Source of the DNA: Streptomyces boluensis
Lineage (GTDB): Bacteria; Actinomycetota; Actinomycetes; Streptomycetales; Streptomycetaceae
Length of the DNA: 42,486 nucleotides
Direction: 5' to 3'
Assembly: GCF_009908195.1 (NCBI RefSeq)
Contig: NZ_JAAAHS010000019.1
Coordinates: 1 to 42,486 of the forward strand
In this document: in pieces, positions 23,386-32,387 of the stretch
Layout: each line of letters opens with the position of its first letter
Position numbering within the stretch: the stretch's first letter is position 1
Made by a program: the position numbers and the translations under genes
The notes under the pieces: model-generated
The model's database searches: none
What the model saw: only the letters and a program-made list of their open reading frames with translations
Told to the model about the DNA's origin: nothing

Positions 23386-24560
23386 GACCGTCGCCTTCCG
23401 TCCTTGGGGAGTTGGGGCGCGGCGCTCAGGAACGCGCCGATACGGGCCGCGAGTTGGGGCAGCTCGAGGATCGCCGCGTCGTGCCCCGCCTCCGTCTCGG
23501 TTTCGTGGTGGTGTTCGGCGCGGACGCCGCGCTCGGCGAGCCCGCGCGCCATGTGCACGCTGTGCTCACGGCCGAACCGCCGGTCCCCGCGCAGACTGGC
23601 GAGCAGGACACCCGGAACCTCCGGAACGCGGCCGAGCACCGAGGGGCGGGCGAACGCGTCGAAGCGGTCCATCGCGTCGAGCAGAGTCAGATACGAGTTG
23701 GCGTCGAACCGGTCGACGAACTTGGCGCCCTGATGGTCCAGATACGGCGCGATCGCCGCAGGACCCGAGCGCGGCCCGGACACCTCGTGGCCGAAGCGCC
23801 GCTCAAGCTCGGGCTCCGAGAGGTACGTGAGGTGCCCGATCATCCGGGCCGTCGCAAGGCCGGACCGCGGGCCCGCGCCCGGCGCGTAGTGGCCGCCGCG
23901 GAAGTCCGCGTCGTGCCGCACGGCGGACCGGGCCACCGCGTTCCAGCAGCGGTTGTCCGCCGAGAGCCGCGCCGTCCCGGCGACGGCCACGAACGTCGCG
24001 GCGTCACCGGGACGGTCCAGAAGCCACTGGAGCACCTGGCTGCCGCCCATGGAAGGACCGACGACCGCGTGCAGACGCCCCACGCCGAGCGCGTCGAGGA
24101 GCCTGCGGTGCACCGCGACCATGTCGGCGATGTCGACGGCGGGAAAGCCGGGCCCCCACCGCCGGCCGTCCGCCCGCGGTGACGTGGGCCCCGTCGTGCC
24201 CGAGCAGCCGCCGAGCACATTGGCGCAGACGACGAAGTACCGGTCCGTGTCGATGGTGCGTCCGGGGCCCACCATCGCGTCCCACCAGCCCGGCCGGTCA
24301 CCCGGACCGTGCGCGGCGACATGCGCGTCGCAGGTCAGCGGATGGCAGACGAACACGGCATTGGTGCCGTCGTACGACCCGTACGTCTCATAGGCGACGT
24401 CGACCCGCTCCAGGCTCTCCCCGGACCGCAGCACCAGCGGCTCGCTCCGGTCAGCCACGCGCAGCAGCCTTGATACGTACGGGAGTTGAGGGAGCGCTTC
24501 CGGCGGTGGCAGCGGCGAATTCAGCGCGGGTGCGAGGCTGGGTGCGAGGCTCATCGTCAC
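23370..24560 (-). CDS. homoserine O-acetyltransferase-like enzyme (MetX family)
   Basis: 396 residues from a GTG overlapping the NRPS stop (GTGA); an ATG at 24554 is equally possible. The alpha/beta hydrolase acyltransferase of MetX type is clear: YETYG near residue 57, NVLGGCSGTTGPTSP near 114, the nucleophile Ser170 in VGPSMGGSQ, an Asp in SLRGDRRFG and the His in AGHDAAI. MetX transfers acetyl from acetyl-CoA to homoserine; related enzymes act on serine. Lying inside an NRPS operon with no methionine genes, it probably O-acetylates a hydroxylated amino acid or intermediate, priming a replacement reaction or as final decoration. Substrate unproven. Confidence 0.9.
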   Translation of the reverse strand: MTMSLAPSLAPALNSPLPPPEALPQLPYVSRLLRVADRSEPLVLRSGESLERVDVAYETYGSYDGTNAVFVCHPLTCDAHVAAHGPGDRPGWWDAMVGPGRTIDTDRYFVVCANVLGGCSGTTGPTSPRADGRRWGPGFPAVDIADMVAVHRRLLDALGVGRLHAVVGPSMGGSQVLQWLLDRPGDAATFVAVAGTARLSADNRCWNAVARSAVRHDADFRGGHYAPGAGPRSGLATARMIGHLTYLSEPELERRFGHEVSGPRSGPAAIAPYLDHQGAKFVDRFDANSYLTLLDAMDRFDAFARPSVLGRVPEVPGVLLASLRGDRRFGREHSVHMARGLAERGVRAEHHHETETEAGHDAAILELPQLAARIGAFLSAAPQLPKDGRRRSCTVG

Positions 24561-27500
24561 CGGCCCCCCTGCCCGCCCGCGCCCGCCGACCGGATCTGCT
24601 CGGCGAGCGACGCGATCGTGGGGCTGCGGAAGAACGACCTGAGCGCGATCTCCACCCCGTGCTCCTCGCGTACGCGGGACAGCGCCGTGAACACCATCAG
24701 CGAGTGCGCGCCCAGCTCAAGGAGCGACGCGTCGCGCTCCACCGACTCCACCGCGAGCAGCTCGGCCCACATCGCGGCGAGCCCGCGCTCCACCGCATCG
24801 GTGTGCACCACGGCGGGCCCGGCGGTACCACCCGGCGTACGGGCGGCGGTGAACTCCGCCTCGTGGCGGGTGAGCAGCGCCGCCCGGTCGACCTTGCCGT
24901 TGGGCGTCATCGGGACCGCGTCGGCCCACACCATCCAGCGCGGCACCATGTAGTCGGGCAGGCGGCCGACCAGCGCCTCCTTGACCGTGCCGAGCACCCG
25001 CTCGGGGTGCGCACCGTCCGACGCGACCAGGAACAGCGCCAGTTCGGGCCCGGAGGCCGTGCCCTTCACCGCGGCGACCGCCTTGGCGACACCGTCGACG
25101 GCGAGCGCGGACGTCTCGATCTCCCCGAGCTCCACCCGGTACCCGCGGATCTTCACCTGCTCATCGGTACGCCCCAGGAAGTGCAGCACCCCGTGCTCGT
25201 CCCGGACGACCTGGTCGCCCGTCCGGTACACCCGGCCGCCCGGCACGCGCGGGTCCGCGATGAAACCGCGGGCGGTCTGCTCCGGCGCGCCCAGATAGCC
25301 CTTCGCCGGGCAGACCCCGCCCAACTGCAGTTCCCCGCGCACCCCGGCGGGCGCGAGGTGCCCGGTGACATCCACGACGTAGCCGTGAACTCCCGTGATC
25401 GGCAGGCCGATCGGCGCATGCGCGGGCCAGTCGGTGTCCGCCGCCATCCGGTGCGTCGTCACGGCGTGCGTCTCGGTGGGCCCGTACAGGTTGACCAATT
25501 CCAGGTGCGGCCGGGAGCGGAAGAACGCGCGCACCACGTCGTCCACGAACAGCTGCTCACCGGAGACACACACATGCCGCAGCCGGGTGAGAGGCATGTC
25601 CCGGTCGGCGGCCGCCTGCACGAACGGCCGCAGCGCCGCCACCGGCAGGTACACATGGGTCACCGCCGACTCCTCGACGCGCGCCACCAGTTCGGGGAAG
25701 TCCCGGCGGTCGGCGTCCCCCCGCGAGATCACCGTGCCGCCCGCGGCGAGCGTCGGGAAGATCTCCTGGAACGACACGTCGAAGCCCATCGGCGCGTACT
25801 GCAGGAACCGGGTCGACGCGTCCATGGACAGCGCGTCGAGCTGCCAGGCGGTCAGGTTCAGGAGCGGCCCCTCGCCCATGTCGATGGCCTTGGGGCGGCC
25901 CGTCGAACCCGAGGAGAACATCACGTACACGGACCGGTCCTCGGCACGCTCCGGCAGCGCGTGGTCCTGGGGTCCGGCGCCCTCGCCGAGCGCCGCGAGC
26001 TCCGCGGGCGCCACCGTGCGTACGCCGAAGGCATCCCCTGAGTCCTCCGACACGACGAGCCGGCACCCGGCCGCGTCCAGCATGTACGCGATGCGGTCCG
26101 CGGGCAGGCCGCGGTCGCAGGGCAGATACGTCGCGTCGGCCCGCAGCACCGCCAGGATCACCGCGACGGTCCGCGCCGCACTCCCGGACGTGACCCCGAC
26201 GACCTCGCCAGGACGCACCCCGGCCCGCCGCAGCCCCACCGCCAGACGGGCCACCTCGTCCTCCAACTCCCCATGCGTCAGGCTGCCTTCGGGCCCCTCC
26301 ACGGCGACGGCGTCCGGCGCGGCGAGCGCGGCCTGCCGCAGCCACGTCGTCAGTGAACCGGCCGCGGGCACCGGCCACGCGCCCTCGGCGGGCGCGGCCG
26401 GCACCGGCACCGGGGCGTCGTCGAAAAGCGCGGACACCGGCGCGGCGGGGCGCTCGGCCGCGCGCACAAGTGCGGTACGCAGCGAGGCGATCAGGCCGTC
26501 CGCCACGGCGTGAGGGATCAGCTCCGTGTCGTACTCCAGCTCCAGACGGCGGCCCTCGCCGACGGGCGTCACCCCCAGCCAGAGGTCGAACTTGGCGGTG
26601 CCGTTGCCGTGTTCACGTACCGCGACGACCTGCCCGCCCGGCGCGGGCGACAGGTCGTCCTGCATGGCGAGCATGCTGGAGAACACCGGGTTGCGGTTGC
26701 TCGAACGGTCCGGCTGGGTGTGCTCGACGATCTGGTTGAAGCTCACCGCCGAACGCGAACGGGCCGTCGCCACCACCGGCCGGACCGTGCCGCGGGCGTA
26801 CGCCTCGAACGGCCGGTCCCAGTCGACCGCGAGCCCCAGCGGCAACGTGTTCACGAAGAACCCGCACAGCTCGAACGACCCCACCGTCCTGCGGGCCGTG
26901 AACGGGCTGCCGATCACCACGGACTCCGCGGCCGCGTGCCGGGCGACGACCGCGCCGTAGACGGCGAGCAGGAACTCGTACTCGGTCAGCTCCAGTTCCT
27001 TCACGGCCCGCGCCAGGGCGGCCGTCTCGGCCGGGTCGAGCAGCCACTCGCGGCGCGCCCCGGCGAAAGAGGTCTCGGCGGGGCGGTGCGGCACCGGGTT
27101 GAGGACCGTCGCGGTGCCCGGCAGCTCCGCCGCCCAGGCACGGGCGGCGGCCGCCGTCTCCGGCTCGGCACTCACCCGCCGCTGCACCTCGGCCTCCCGC
27201 ACCAGGGCGTCGGCCCTGCGGCGGGCGAGCCGGGCGACGTCCGCGGCCGTGCGCCGCCCGGCCAGGGCCTCTTCGAGGTCCTGTACGAAGGGACGTACGG
27301 AGATCGCGTCGAAGACCAGATGGTGCACCACGAACAGCAGCACCGTCCGCGCGGGCGAACACAGCAGCGCGAAGCGGTACAGCGGCCCGTGCGCCAGGTC
27401 CCAGGTGTGCGCGCCGAGCTTCGCCACCGCCTCGGCCACCGCCGCGTCCGACGCGTCGGCACCGGACTCGAACGGCAGGCTCCACACATCCGGTACGGGA

Positions 27501-27745
27501 GCGACCCGGGCGTGCGGTTCCGGCGCACCGTGGAACGTCTGGCGCAGCGCGGGCTGCACCGTCACGACGGCGGCGAGCGCGGACCGTACCGCGTCCGGGC
27601 CGGTACCGGGGGCCAGCTCCAGCTCGAAGACGCTGTTGTACAACTGGCCCACCGGCACCAGCTGGTCGACGACGAGCAGGCTGCGCTGGGACTCCGTGAC
27701 CGGCACCCGCAGCAGGGGCGTCGTCGGGGAGGCGGACTGGTCCAC
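24557..27745 (-). CDS. NRPS module, C-A-PCP
   Basis: 1062 residues. I choose the GTG at 27745 (VDQSASPTTP), which has GGAG six bases upstream; a TTG at 27757 has none. Condensation domain, about 1-440, with VHHLVFDAIS, where Ala replaces the usual final Gly of HHxxxDG. Adenylation domain, about 460-930: VMFSSGSTGRPKA, GFDVSFQEIFPTLAAGGT, VCVSGEQLFVDD, NLYGPTETHAV, VYRTGDQV, FLGRTDEQVKIRGYRVELGEIE and NGKVDRAAL. The FDVSFQEIF segment is atypical and I assign no substrate. Carrier domain at the C-terminus with LLELGAHSLMVFTAL. No epimerase or thioesterase, so release must come from the free thioesterase at 7774, an ATP-grasp ligase or another step. Confidence 0.95.
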   Translation of the reverse strand: MDQSASPTTPLLRVPVTESQRSLLVVDQLVPVGQLYNSVFELELAPGTGPDAVRSALAAVVTVQPALRQTFHGAPEPHARVAPVPDVWSLPFESGADASDAAVAEAVAKLGAHTWDLAHGPLYRFALLCSPARTVLLFVVHHLVFDAISVRPFVQDLEEALAGRRTAADVARLARRRADALVREAEVQRRVSAEPETAAAARAWAAELPGTATVLNPVPHRPAETSFAGARREWLLDPAETAALARAVKELELTEYEFLLAVYGAVVARHAAAESVVIGSPFTARRTVGSFELCGFFVNTLPLGLAVDWDRPFEAYARGTVRPVVATARSRSAVSFNQIVEHTQPDRSSNRNPVFSSMLAMQDDLSPAPGGQVVAVREHGNGTAKFDLWLGVTPVGEGRRLELEYDTELIPHAVADGLIASLRTALVRAAERPAAPVSALFDDAPVPVPAAPAEGAWPVPAAGSLTTWLRQAALAAPDAVAVEGPEGSLTHGELEDEVARLAVGLRRAGVRPGEVVGVTSGSAARTVAVILAVLRADATYLPCDRGLPADRIAYMLDAAGCRLVVSEDSGDAFGVRTVAPAELAALGEGAGPQDHALPERAEDRSVYVMFSSGSTGRPKAIDMGEGPLLNLTAWQLDALSMDASTRFLQYAPMGFDVSFQEIFPTLAAGGTVISRGDADRRDFPELVARVEESAVTHVYLPVAALRPFVQAAADRDMPLTRLRHVCVSGEQLFVDDVVRAFFRSRPHLELVNLYGPTETHAVTTHRMAADTDWPAHAPIGLPITGVHGYVVDVTGHLAPAGVRGELQLGGVCPAKGYLGAPEQTARGFIADPRVPGGRVYRTGDQVVRDEHGVLHFLGRTDEQVKIRGYRVELGEIETSALAVDGVAKAVAAVKGTASGPELALFLVASDGAHPERVLGTVKEALVGRLPDYMVPRWMVWADAVPMTPNGKVDRAALLTRHEAEFTAARTPGGTAGPAVVHTDAVERGLAAMWAELLAVESVERDASLLELGAHSLMVFTALSRVREEHGVEIALRSFFRSPTIASLAEQIRSAGAGGQGGR

Positions 27746-27774
27746 GGCGTACTCCAAGGTGTCGGGCCCGGCCG

Positions 27775-29157
27775 TCAGGCCCGTGCCCGGTCGGGAACCA
27801 ACGTGCCGAGCGGCAGGTCGGGTTGCAGGGCGAAGGCCGCGGTCAGCTCGGTGAAATCGGCCATCCAGCGGCGCATGATCTCGGGGCGGAACAGGTCACG
27901 GCGGTAGAGCGCGAACCCGTCGATGCCGTCGTCGGACTCGGTCAGCGTCAGCACCAGATCCGTCAACGCCACCTGCACCGACTCGAAGTGCAACCGCGCC
28001 GACACACCGGGCAGGCCGGCCACCTTGTCGAAGTCGAAGGTCTGCATGGCGACGGCCGCGCACGGCGGCCGCGTCGTGGTCCAGCCGTCCTCCTCGACCA
28101 ACGTGTCCAGGAGGTCCATCACGGGCAGCTCCGTGTGCTCCAGGGCGTCGAAGAACCGGTCGGCCGTCCGCTCGACCAGGGCCTTGAACGTGTCGCCCTC
28201 GCGGATCTCCACCAGGAGCAGGATCGGCCCCGAAAGGCAGGTCACCGCCCGGTCGTCGGCCGCGGAACGGTTGAAGAACGGGACGGAGAGCACCAGGTCG
28301 CGCTGCCCGGTGAGCCCGGACAGGAACGCCGCGACCGCCGACGCCGCGGCCACGAACACCGTCGCCCCGCACGCCGCGGCCGTCTTCCGGAGCGCCTGGT
28401 ACACGTCCCGGCCGATCCGCACCGGCTCCGTGGCACCGGCCCCGATGAAACCCTCCGGACGCGGCAACTCGCCGGGCAGATCCAGGACTTGGGTGTGCCC
28501 GCGCAGCACGTCACGCCAGTAACGGATGTTGTCCCGCGCCCGCCGCTCGGCGTCCTCGGTGCGCTGCAGCCGCGCACAGTCCGCGCTCTGCACCGGCTCG
28601 GGCAACGCGCGCGGCTCCCCGCCGCCCAGGCCGTTCGCGTACAGCACGGCCAGCTCCTCCAGCATGACGCGCAGCGCCCAGCCGTCGACGGCGATGTGGT
28701 GGTAGGCGAGAAACAGATGCCACACGTCGGCGTCCGTGCGCAGCAGCGCCGTACGCAGCAGATGGCCCTCCTCGATGTCGAACGGCTCCCCGTTCATCCG
28801 CTCGGCGAGCCGCCGCACCGCGTCGGCGCGCTCCGCCACCGGCAGCTCCGTGACATCGATCAGCTCGAACCGGGCCGGCCGCGGCGCGTCCACCACCTGC
28901 TGCGGCGGCCCGTCACCACCGGCCAAGTAGCGGCTGCGCAAGGCATGGTGACGGATGATCAGCCCGTCGAGAGCGTCTTTGAGCGCCTCGGGCCGCAGCT
29001 CACCGGTCAGCTCCAGACGCACGACGGTGGTGTACGAGGTGGGGTACGGGCAGTCGCGCATGCGCCGCATCATCTGGCGCTGCTCGTTGGTGAGGGGCGC
29101 GGCGTCCTGAGTGAGGGGCGCGGCGTCCGGGGTGAGGGGCGCGGTGTCCTGGTTCAT
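27775..29157 (-). CDS. free-standing condensation-domain protein
   Basis: 460 residues forming a single condensation domain. The active-site motif is LAYHHIAVDGWALRVMLEEL (HHxxxDG intact); QRQMMRRMRD near residue 28, HHALRSRY and DLVLSVPFFNRS are other family landmarks. The first 22 residues come from a 21-bp triplicate (APLTPDA, APLTQDA, APLT). It lies between the exporter and the NRPS, starting in an ATGA overlap with the exporter stop. Free-standing C proteins join carrier-bound chains or move an acyl group to a soluble acceptor, which would let loose carriers of the left operon communicate with the NRPS. Confidence 0.92.
   Translation of the reverse strand: MNQDTAPLTPDAAPLTQDAAPLTNEQRQMMRRMRDCPYPTSYTTVVRLELTGELRPEALKDALDGLIIRHHALRSRYLAGGDGPPQQVVDAPRPARFELIDVTELPVAERADAVRRLAERMNGEPFDIEEGHLLRTALLRTDADVWHLFLAYHHIAVDGWALRVMLEELAVLYANGLGGGEPRALPEPVQSADCARLQRTEDAERRARDNIRYWRDVLRGHTQVLDLPGELPRPEGFIGAGATEPVRIGRDVYQALRKTAAACGATVFVAAASAVAAFLSGLTGQRDLVLSVPFFNRSAADDRAVTCLSGPILLLVEIREGDTFKALVERTADRFFDALEHTELPVMDLLDTLVEEDGWTTTRPPCAAVAMQTFDFDKVAGLPGVSARLHFESVQVALTDLVLTLTESDDGIDGFALYRRDLFRPEIMRRWMADFTELTAAFALQPDLPLGTLVPDRARA
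29091..29153. repeat. three tandem 21-bp repeats at the 5' end of the condensation gene
   Basis: Three 21-base units (29091-29111, 29112-29132, 29133-29153) with consensus TGAGGGGCGCGGCGTCCTGAG on this strand, differing at a few positions. Each is seven codons, keeping frame and giving APLTxDA repeats at the N-terminus. Confidence 0.92.
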
Positions 29158-30449
29158 ACGGCCTTCTCCTCGGCAGTCGCCGGCTCCGCGGCGGGTGCTT
29201 CCTCGTCGGGTGGTGTTTTCGTCAGGTCACCGAAGATCCCGTCGAGGACCTTCGGCGTCAGCGTGCTGAGGAACGGGACGACGAGCAGCAGGATCGGCGG
29301 CGCGAACAGCGCGAGCGCCGCCCGCGGCCCGATCAGCTCACCGAGCACCCCCGCCACCCCGGCGCCCACCGGCATCGCGCCCAGGGAGAACACCCGGGCG
29401 GTGGCACTGAACCGGCCGCGCATGCCGTCCGGCACCAAGTACTGGCTGATGGTGCGGGCGTTGACGGACCACAGGACCCCGCCGAACCCGCCGGCGAAAG
29501 CGGCCGCGCCGACGACCCAGATGTTGGCGGAGAGCAGCGGCGCCACCACCATCGCGAAGGTTCCGACCAGGTCCGAGAACATCACCCAACGCCGATTGCC
29601 CAGGCGGTTCAGCCAGGCGACGCACGCCGCCCCGGCGAGACCGCCCACACCGAGCAGGCTGAGCAGCACCCCGTACTCCTCGGAGCCGAGCCGCATCTCA
29701 TGCACCGCGATCAACGGCATCAGCGCGAGCCACGCACCCCAACAGGCGCACAGCACCGTGAGAACGGCCGACGTCAGACGCAACGTCCGCTGCCGCCACA
29801 GGAATTGCAGCCCCTCGACGATCTGCCGGCGCACCGGCTCGGCACCACCGCCGCCGTGCCGCTTCGCCTTCGTGGCCCCGGCCAGGAACAGCACGGTCAG
29901 CGCGGCGAACACATACGCGGCCCCGGTGGTGCCGACCGCGACACTCGTGCCGGTCGCGATGAGCAGACCGCCGACGACCGGCCCGCAGAACTCCTGCGCC
30001 ACCGTCTCGATCCCGGTGACCCAGGCGTTGGTGCGCTCCCACCCGGACTTCGGGACGACGGACGGGATCAGCGCGCTGATGGCCGTGGCCGCGACCACAT
30101 CCGCCACCCCCAGGACGAAACCCAGGGTGTACAGGACGGGCAGGGTCGCGCCGCCGATGGACGCGTAGCCGAGCAGGACACCCAGGCAGGAGATCCTGAC
30201 CACGTTGGAGAGCAGCAGCAGGGAGCGTCTGTCGTGCCGGTCCACGAGCACGCCGACATGGAACGAGAGCAGCAGCGTCGGCAGCATCAGCATCACCGAC
30301 AGCGTGCTGAGCGCCATCGGCGAGGCGGTGAGGCCCGCGCCCATCAGCGGAAGAACGACCTTGAGCACACCATCGGCCAGGTTGGTCACCGCGGTGAAGA
30401 CCAGGATGGCAAGACTGTTGAATCTGTCGCTGCGAAGCGAGGTGACCAC
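29154..30449 (-). CDS. MFS exporter (DHA3-like), second paralogue
   Basis: 431 residues from the GTG at 30449, with AGGGGAA upstream; the open frame continues past this but without membrane protein character. About 12 membrane segments. FTAVTNLADGVLKVVLPLM, HVGVLVDRHDRRSLLL, CACWGAWLALMPLI and NARTISQYLVPDGMRGRF closely parallel the exporter at 16041. The C-terminal tail is acidic (DEEAPAAEPATAEEKAV). It sits between the HExxH proteins and the condensation protein, so it most likely exports this operon's product and may give self-protection. Confidence 0.92.
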   Translation of the reverse strand: MVTSLRSDRFNSLAILVFTAVTNLADGVLKVVLPLMGAGLTASPMALSTLSVMLMLPTLLLSFHVGVLVDRHDRRSLLLLSNVVRISCLGVLLGYASIGGATLPVLYTLGFVLGVADVVAATAISALIPSVVPKSGWERTNAWVTGIETVAQEFCGPVVGGLLIATGTSVAVGTTGAAYVFAALTVLFLAGATKAKRHGGGGAEPVRRQIVEGLQFLWRQRTLRLTSAVLTVLCACWGAWLALMPLIAVHEMRLGSEEYGVLLSLLGVGGLAGAACVAWLNRLGNRRWVMFSDLVGTFAMVVAPLLSANIWVVGAAAFAGGFGGVLWSVNARTISQYLVPDGMRGRFSATARVFSLGAMPVGAGVAGVLGELIGPRAALALFAPPILLLVVPFLSTLTPKVLDGIFGDLTKTPPDEEAPAAEPATAEEKAV

Positions 30450-30475
30450 GGGATTCCCCTGGGTGGACGGCCGGA

Positions 30476-31321
30476 TCAGAGCGCCGCGAGCCGCTTCCCC
30501 GCGGACTCGACGAGCTGGAACATCCGGTCCTTGACGATGTCCTCCTGCCACGTGGGCAGGGTGGTGAGCGCGTCGTACGACTCCGTGGCCCGGTCCAGCA
30601 TGGACTGCGTGGAACCGTGCAGCCGGTACTCCAACCCGGCCTCCAGACCATGCTGGTGACGCCACGTCAGAATCTCGGTGGCGACGAGAAGGCTGTGCAC
30701 CACCGCGGGCAGGGTGCGCTCGTCCTTACGGATGGCGGACCGCAGCAGCACCTGGTCCGCGCCGGCCTGGAAGTGGCCCTTGGCCCGCTCGTCGAGGAAC
30801 AGCGCCGTGTGCGTGAACTCGTGCAGATACGCCTCGGCCACATCGTTCGTGTGCCAGTGCTCGTCAGGAACGATCAGGGTGGCGCCGATCGCGTTGCGCT
30901 CCGACATGGAACCCGCCCACGCGGCCGACATCGTGAACACGGTGTGGGTGAGCAGCGACATCAGCGTGGCGAGCTCGGCGTCACGCTCGGCGATGAACGC
31001 GGCGCCCTCACGGCACCGGTCCAACTGCCAGGCGGGCGTGGCCGGACGGTCCGTATCCGCATGCCCGAAGACAGCACCGAGCACATCGATCTCCGGCGAC
31101 GTGTCCGTGTACAGCGTCACGGGCGGACCGTCCACCCGATCTCCCGATATACGCGTCCGCAGATAGTCCGCATACGCGCCCGCGGGGGCCAGCGCCACAA
31201 GCAGCTTCAAGTAGGCGGCGCGCAGCGACTGTTGAGTCACCGCACCCTCGCCCTCGAGATACGGATGACTGAGCACGGCGGAGTTCCGCAGCACTTCCTG
31301 GCTTCCCTCGAGGTGGTACAT
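30476..31321 (-). CDS. HExxH-motif putative peptide-modification protein, copy A
   Basis: 281 residues behind AGGGAG. The metal site is HEFTH at 167-171 in YLHEFTHTALFLDERA, followed by RSAIRKDERTLPAVVHSLLVATEIL, where His209 could be the third ligand. Proteins of this type are annotated as HExxH-motif peptide-modification proteins and some have been described as Fe/2-oxoglutarate peptide beta-hydroxylases; the motif alone would also suit a zinc protease. Position after a precursor-like peptide and a related copy supports a modifying role. It is not a close duplicate of copy B but shares the whole segment around the metal site. Confidence 0.78.
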   Translation of the reverse strand: MYHLEGSQEVLRNSAVLSHPYLEGEGAVTQQSLRAAYLKLLVALAPAGAYADYLRTRISGDRVDGPPVTLYTDTSPEIDVLGAVFGHADTDRPATPAWQLDRCREGAAFIAERDAELATLMSLLTHTVFTMSAAWAGSMSERNAIGATLIVPDEHWHTNDVAEAYLHEFTHTALFLDERAKGHFQAGADQVLLRSAIRKDERTLPAVVHSLLVATEILTWRHQHGLEAGLEYRLHGSTQSMLDRATESYDALTTLPTWQEDIVKDRMFQLVESAGKRLAAL

Positions 31322-31372
31322 GAGAACTCCCTTTCCAGAGGATTCCGTTGCGTCCGTTCCGGAACTCCGGTC

Positions 31373-32269
31373 CTACGCCGAGATCTCGGCCAGCCGCTTC
31401 CGGCACAGCTCAAGAATCTCGATCGGACGCGGCTGAAGCAGCTTCTCCAGGGGGAGTTCAAATACTTCGTCGAGGCTCGCCGCGACACCGTCACGGAGTT
31501 CATCGCTCTGCGGATGCAGACTGAGCACGGTGTCCGCGTAGCCCGGAATACGATTGTCCTGACGAGCAAGGAGAACCTCAGTACCCACCACAATGCTGTG
31601 CAGCACCTTGTCGAGCGGCCGCCGGTCCTTGCGAATAGCGGACCGGGTCAGATACTGATCCTCCATCAGGAGATCCATGTTCCGGTAGAAACCGAAACGG
31701 CGCTCCTCGAGAAACAGCGTGTGGTGAATGAATTCGTGCAGCAGAAACTCCTGCACATCGATGCTGTTCCAGTGCTCCTTGGGCGCGAGCCACAGCACAC
31801 CGAGCACCGTGCTCGACGTACCGCCGGCCAGACCACCGTCCGGCGCGTAGAGCAGCACGGGCACGAGCAGCTCGTACAGGGCCCGGAACTCGGGCCAGTT
31901 CTCACCGACGACCTCGAGCGCGTCAGTGATCTGCCGCCGCTTGGCGGCCAGTTCCTCCGCGCCGAACACCTGCTGCTCACGGAAGATGTCGTAGTCGACC
32001 GACGCCTCCTCCGCGATGCCCTTGAGGAAGGCGTTCCGCAGCCCCTCGTGCTCCTTGCCGTCGATCACGGCGACGGGGTACTCACCCGCCGCCTCGAAGA
32101 CATCGCGCAGCACCGGCTGCATATCGCTGATCATGAGCTGGTAACCGGCGCGAAGGGCGTCGAACTGGCTCTCGGCGACCGGGAATTGCTGCTGTGTCCT
32201 GCTGGCGTGAGCGGAGGAGACCACATAGGCAGTCTCAACAACACTCTGCGGGCCTTTCAGGGAAATCAT
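31373..32269 (-). CDS. HExxH-motif putative peptide-modification protein, copy B
   Basis: 298 residues, ATG at 32269 with GAGGA nearby. Metal site HEFIH at 178-182 in LLHEFIHHTLFLEERRF, then LTRSAIRKDRRPLDKVLHSIVVGTEVLL with His214. The ordering matches copy A exactly: EHWxxxDV, LHEFxH, SAIRKD, HSxxVxTE. The N-terminal 140 residues are helical and differ from copy A. It is the first gene after the small precursor-like peptide, 118 bases downstream across a stem-loop. Two such enzymes for one peptide suggest two sites, or a heterodimer with one substrate-binding partner. Confidence 0.78.
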   Translation of the reverse strand: MISLKGPQSVVETAYVVSSAHASRTQQQFPVAESQFDALRAGYQLMISDMQPVLRDVFEAAGEYPVAVIDGKEHEGLRNAFLKGIAEEASVDYDIFREQQVFGAEELAAKRRQITDALEVVGENWPEFRALYELLVPVLLYAPDGGLAGGTSSTVLGVLWLAPKEHWNSIDVQEFLLHEFIHHTLFLEERRFGFYRNMDLLMEDQYLTRSAIRKDRRPLDKVLHSIVVGTEVLLARQDNRIPGYADTVLSLHPQSDELRDGVAASLDEVFELPLEKLLQPRPIEILELCRKRLAEISA

Positions 32270-32320
32270 TGAGATTGTCCTCGTGGTGGGTGAGTGGGCG
32301 AATTAACGGTGATCGGCCCC

Positions 32321-32364
32321 GTGCGGCCCGCCCTGGTCACAACCAAAACCAGGCCGAGCCGCAC
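32321..32364 (-). promoter_or_regulatory. stem-loop between precursor and HExxH genes
   Basis: Outer arms GTGCGG (32321-32326) and CCGCAC (32359-32364) and inner arms CCTGGT (32332-32337) and ACCAGG (32348-32353) form an interrupted hairpin in the 118-base spacer. This is the usual place for a partial terminator or RNA-stabilising stem that lets a precursor gene be expressed above its enzymes. No U-tract follows. Confidence 0.5.
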
Positions 32365-32387
32365 CGGAAGGGCAGTCAGACTGTCGC

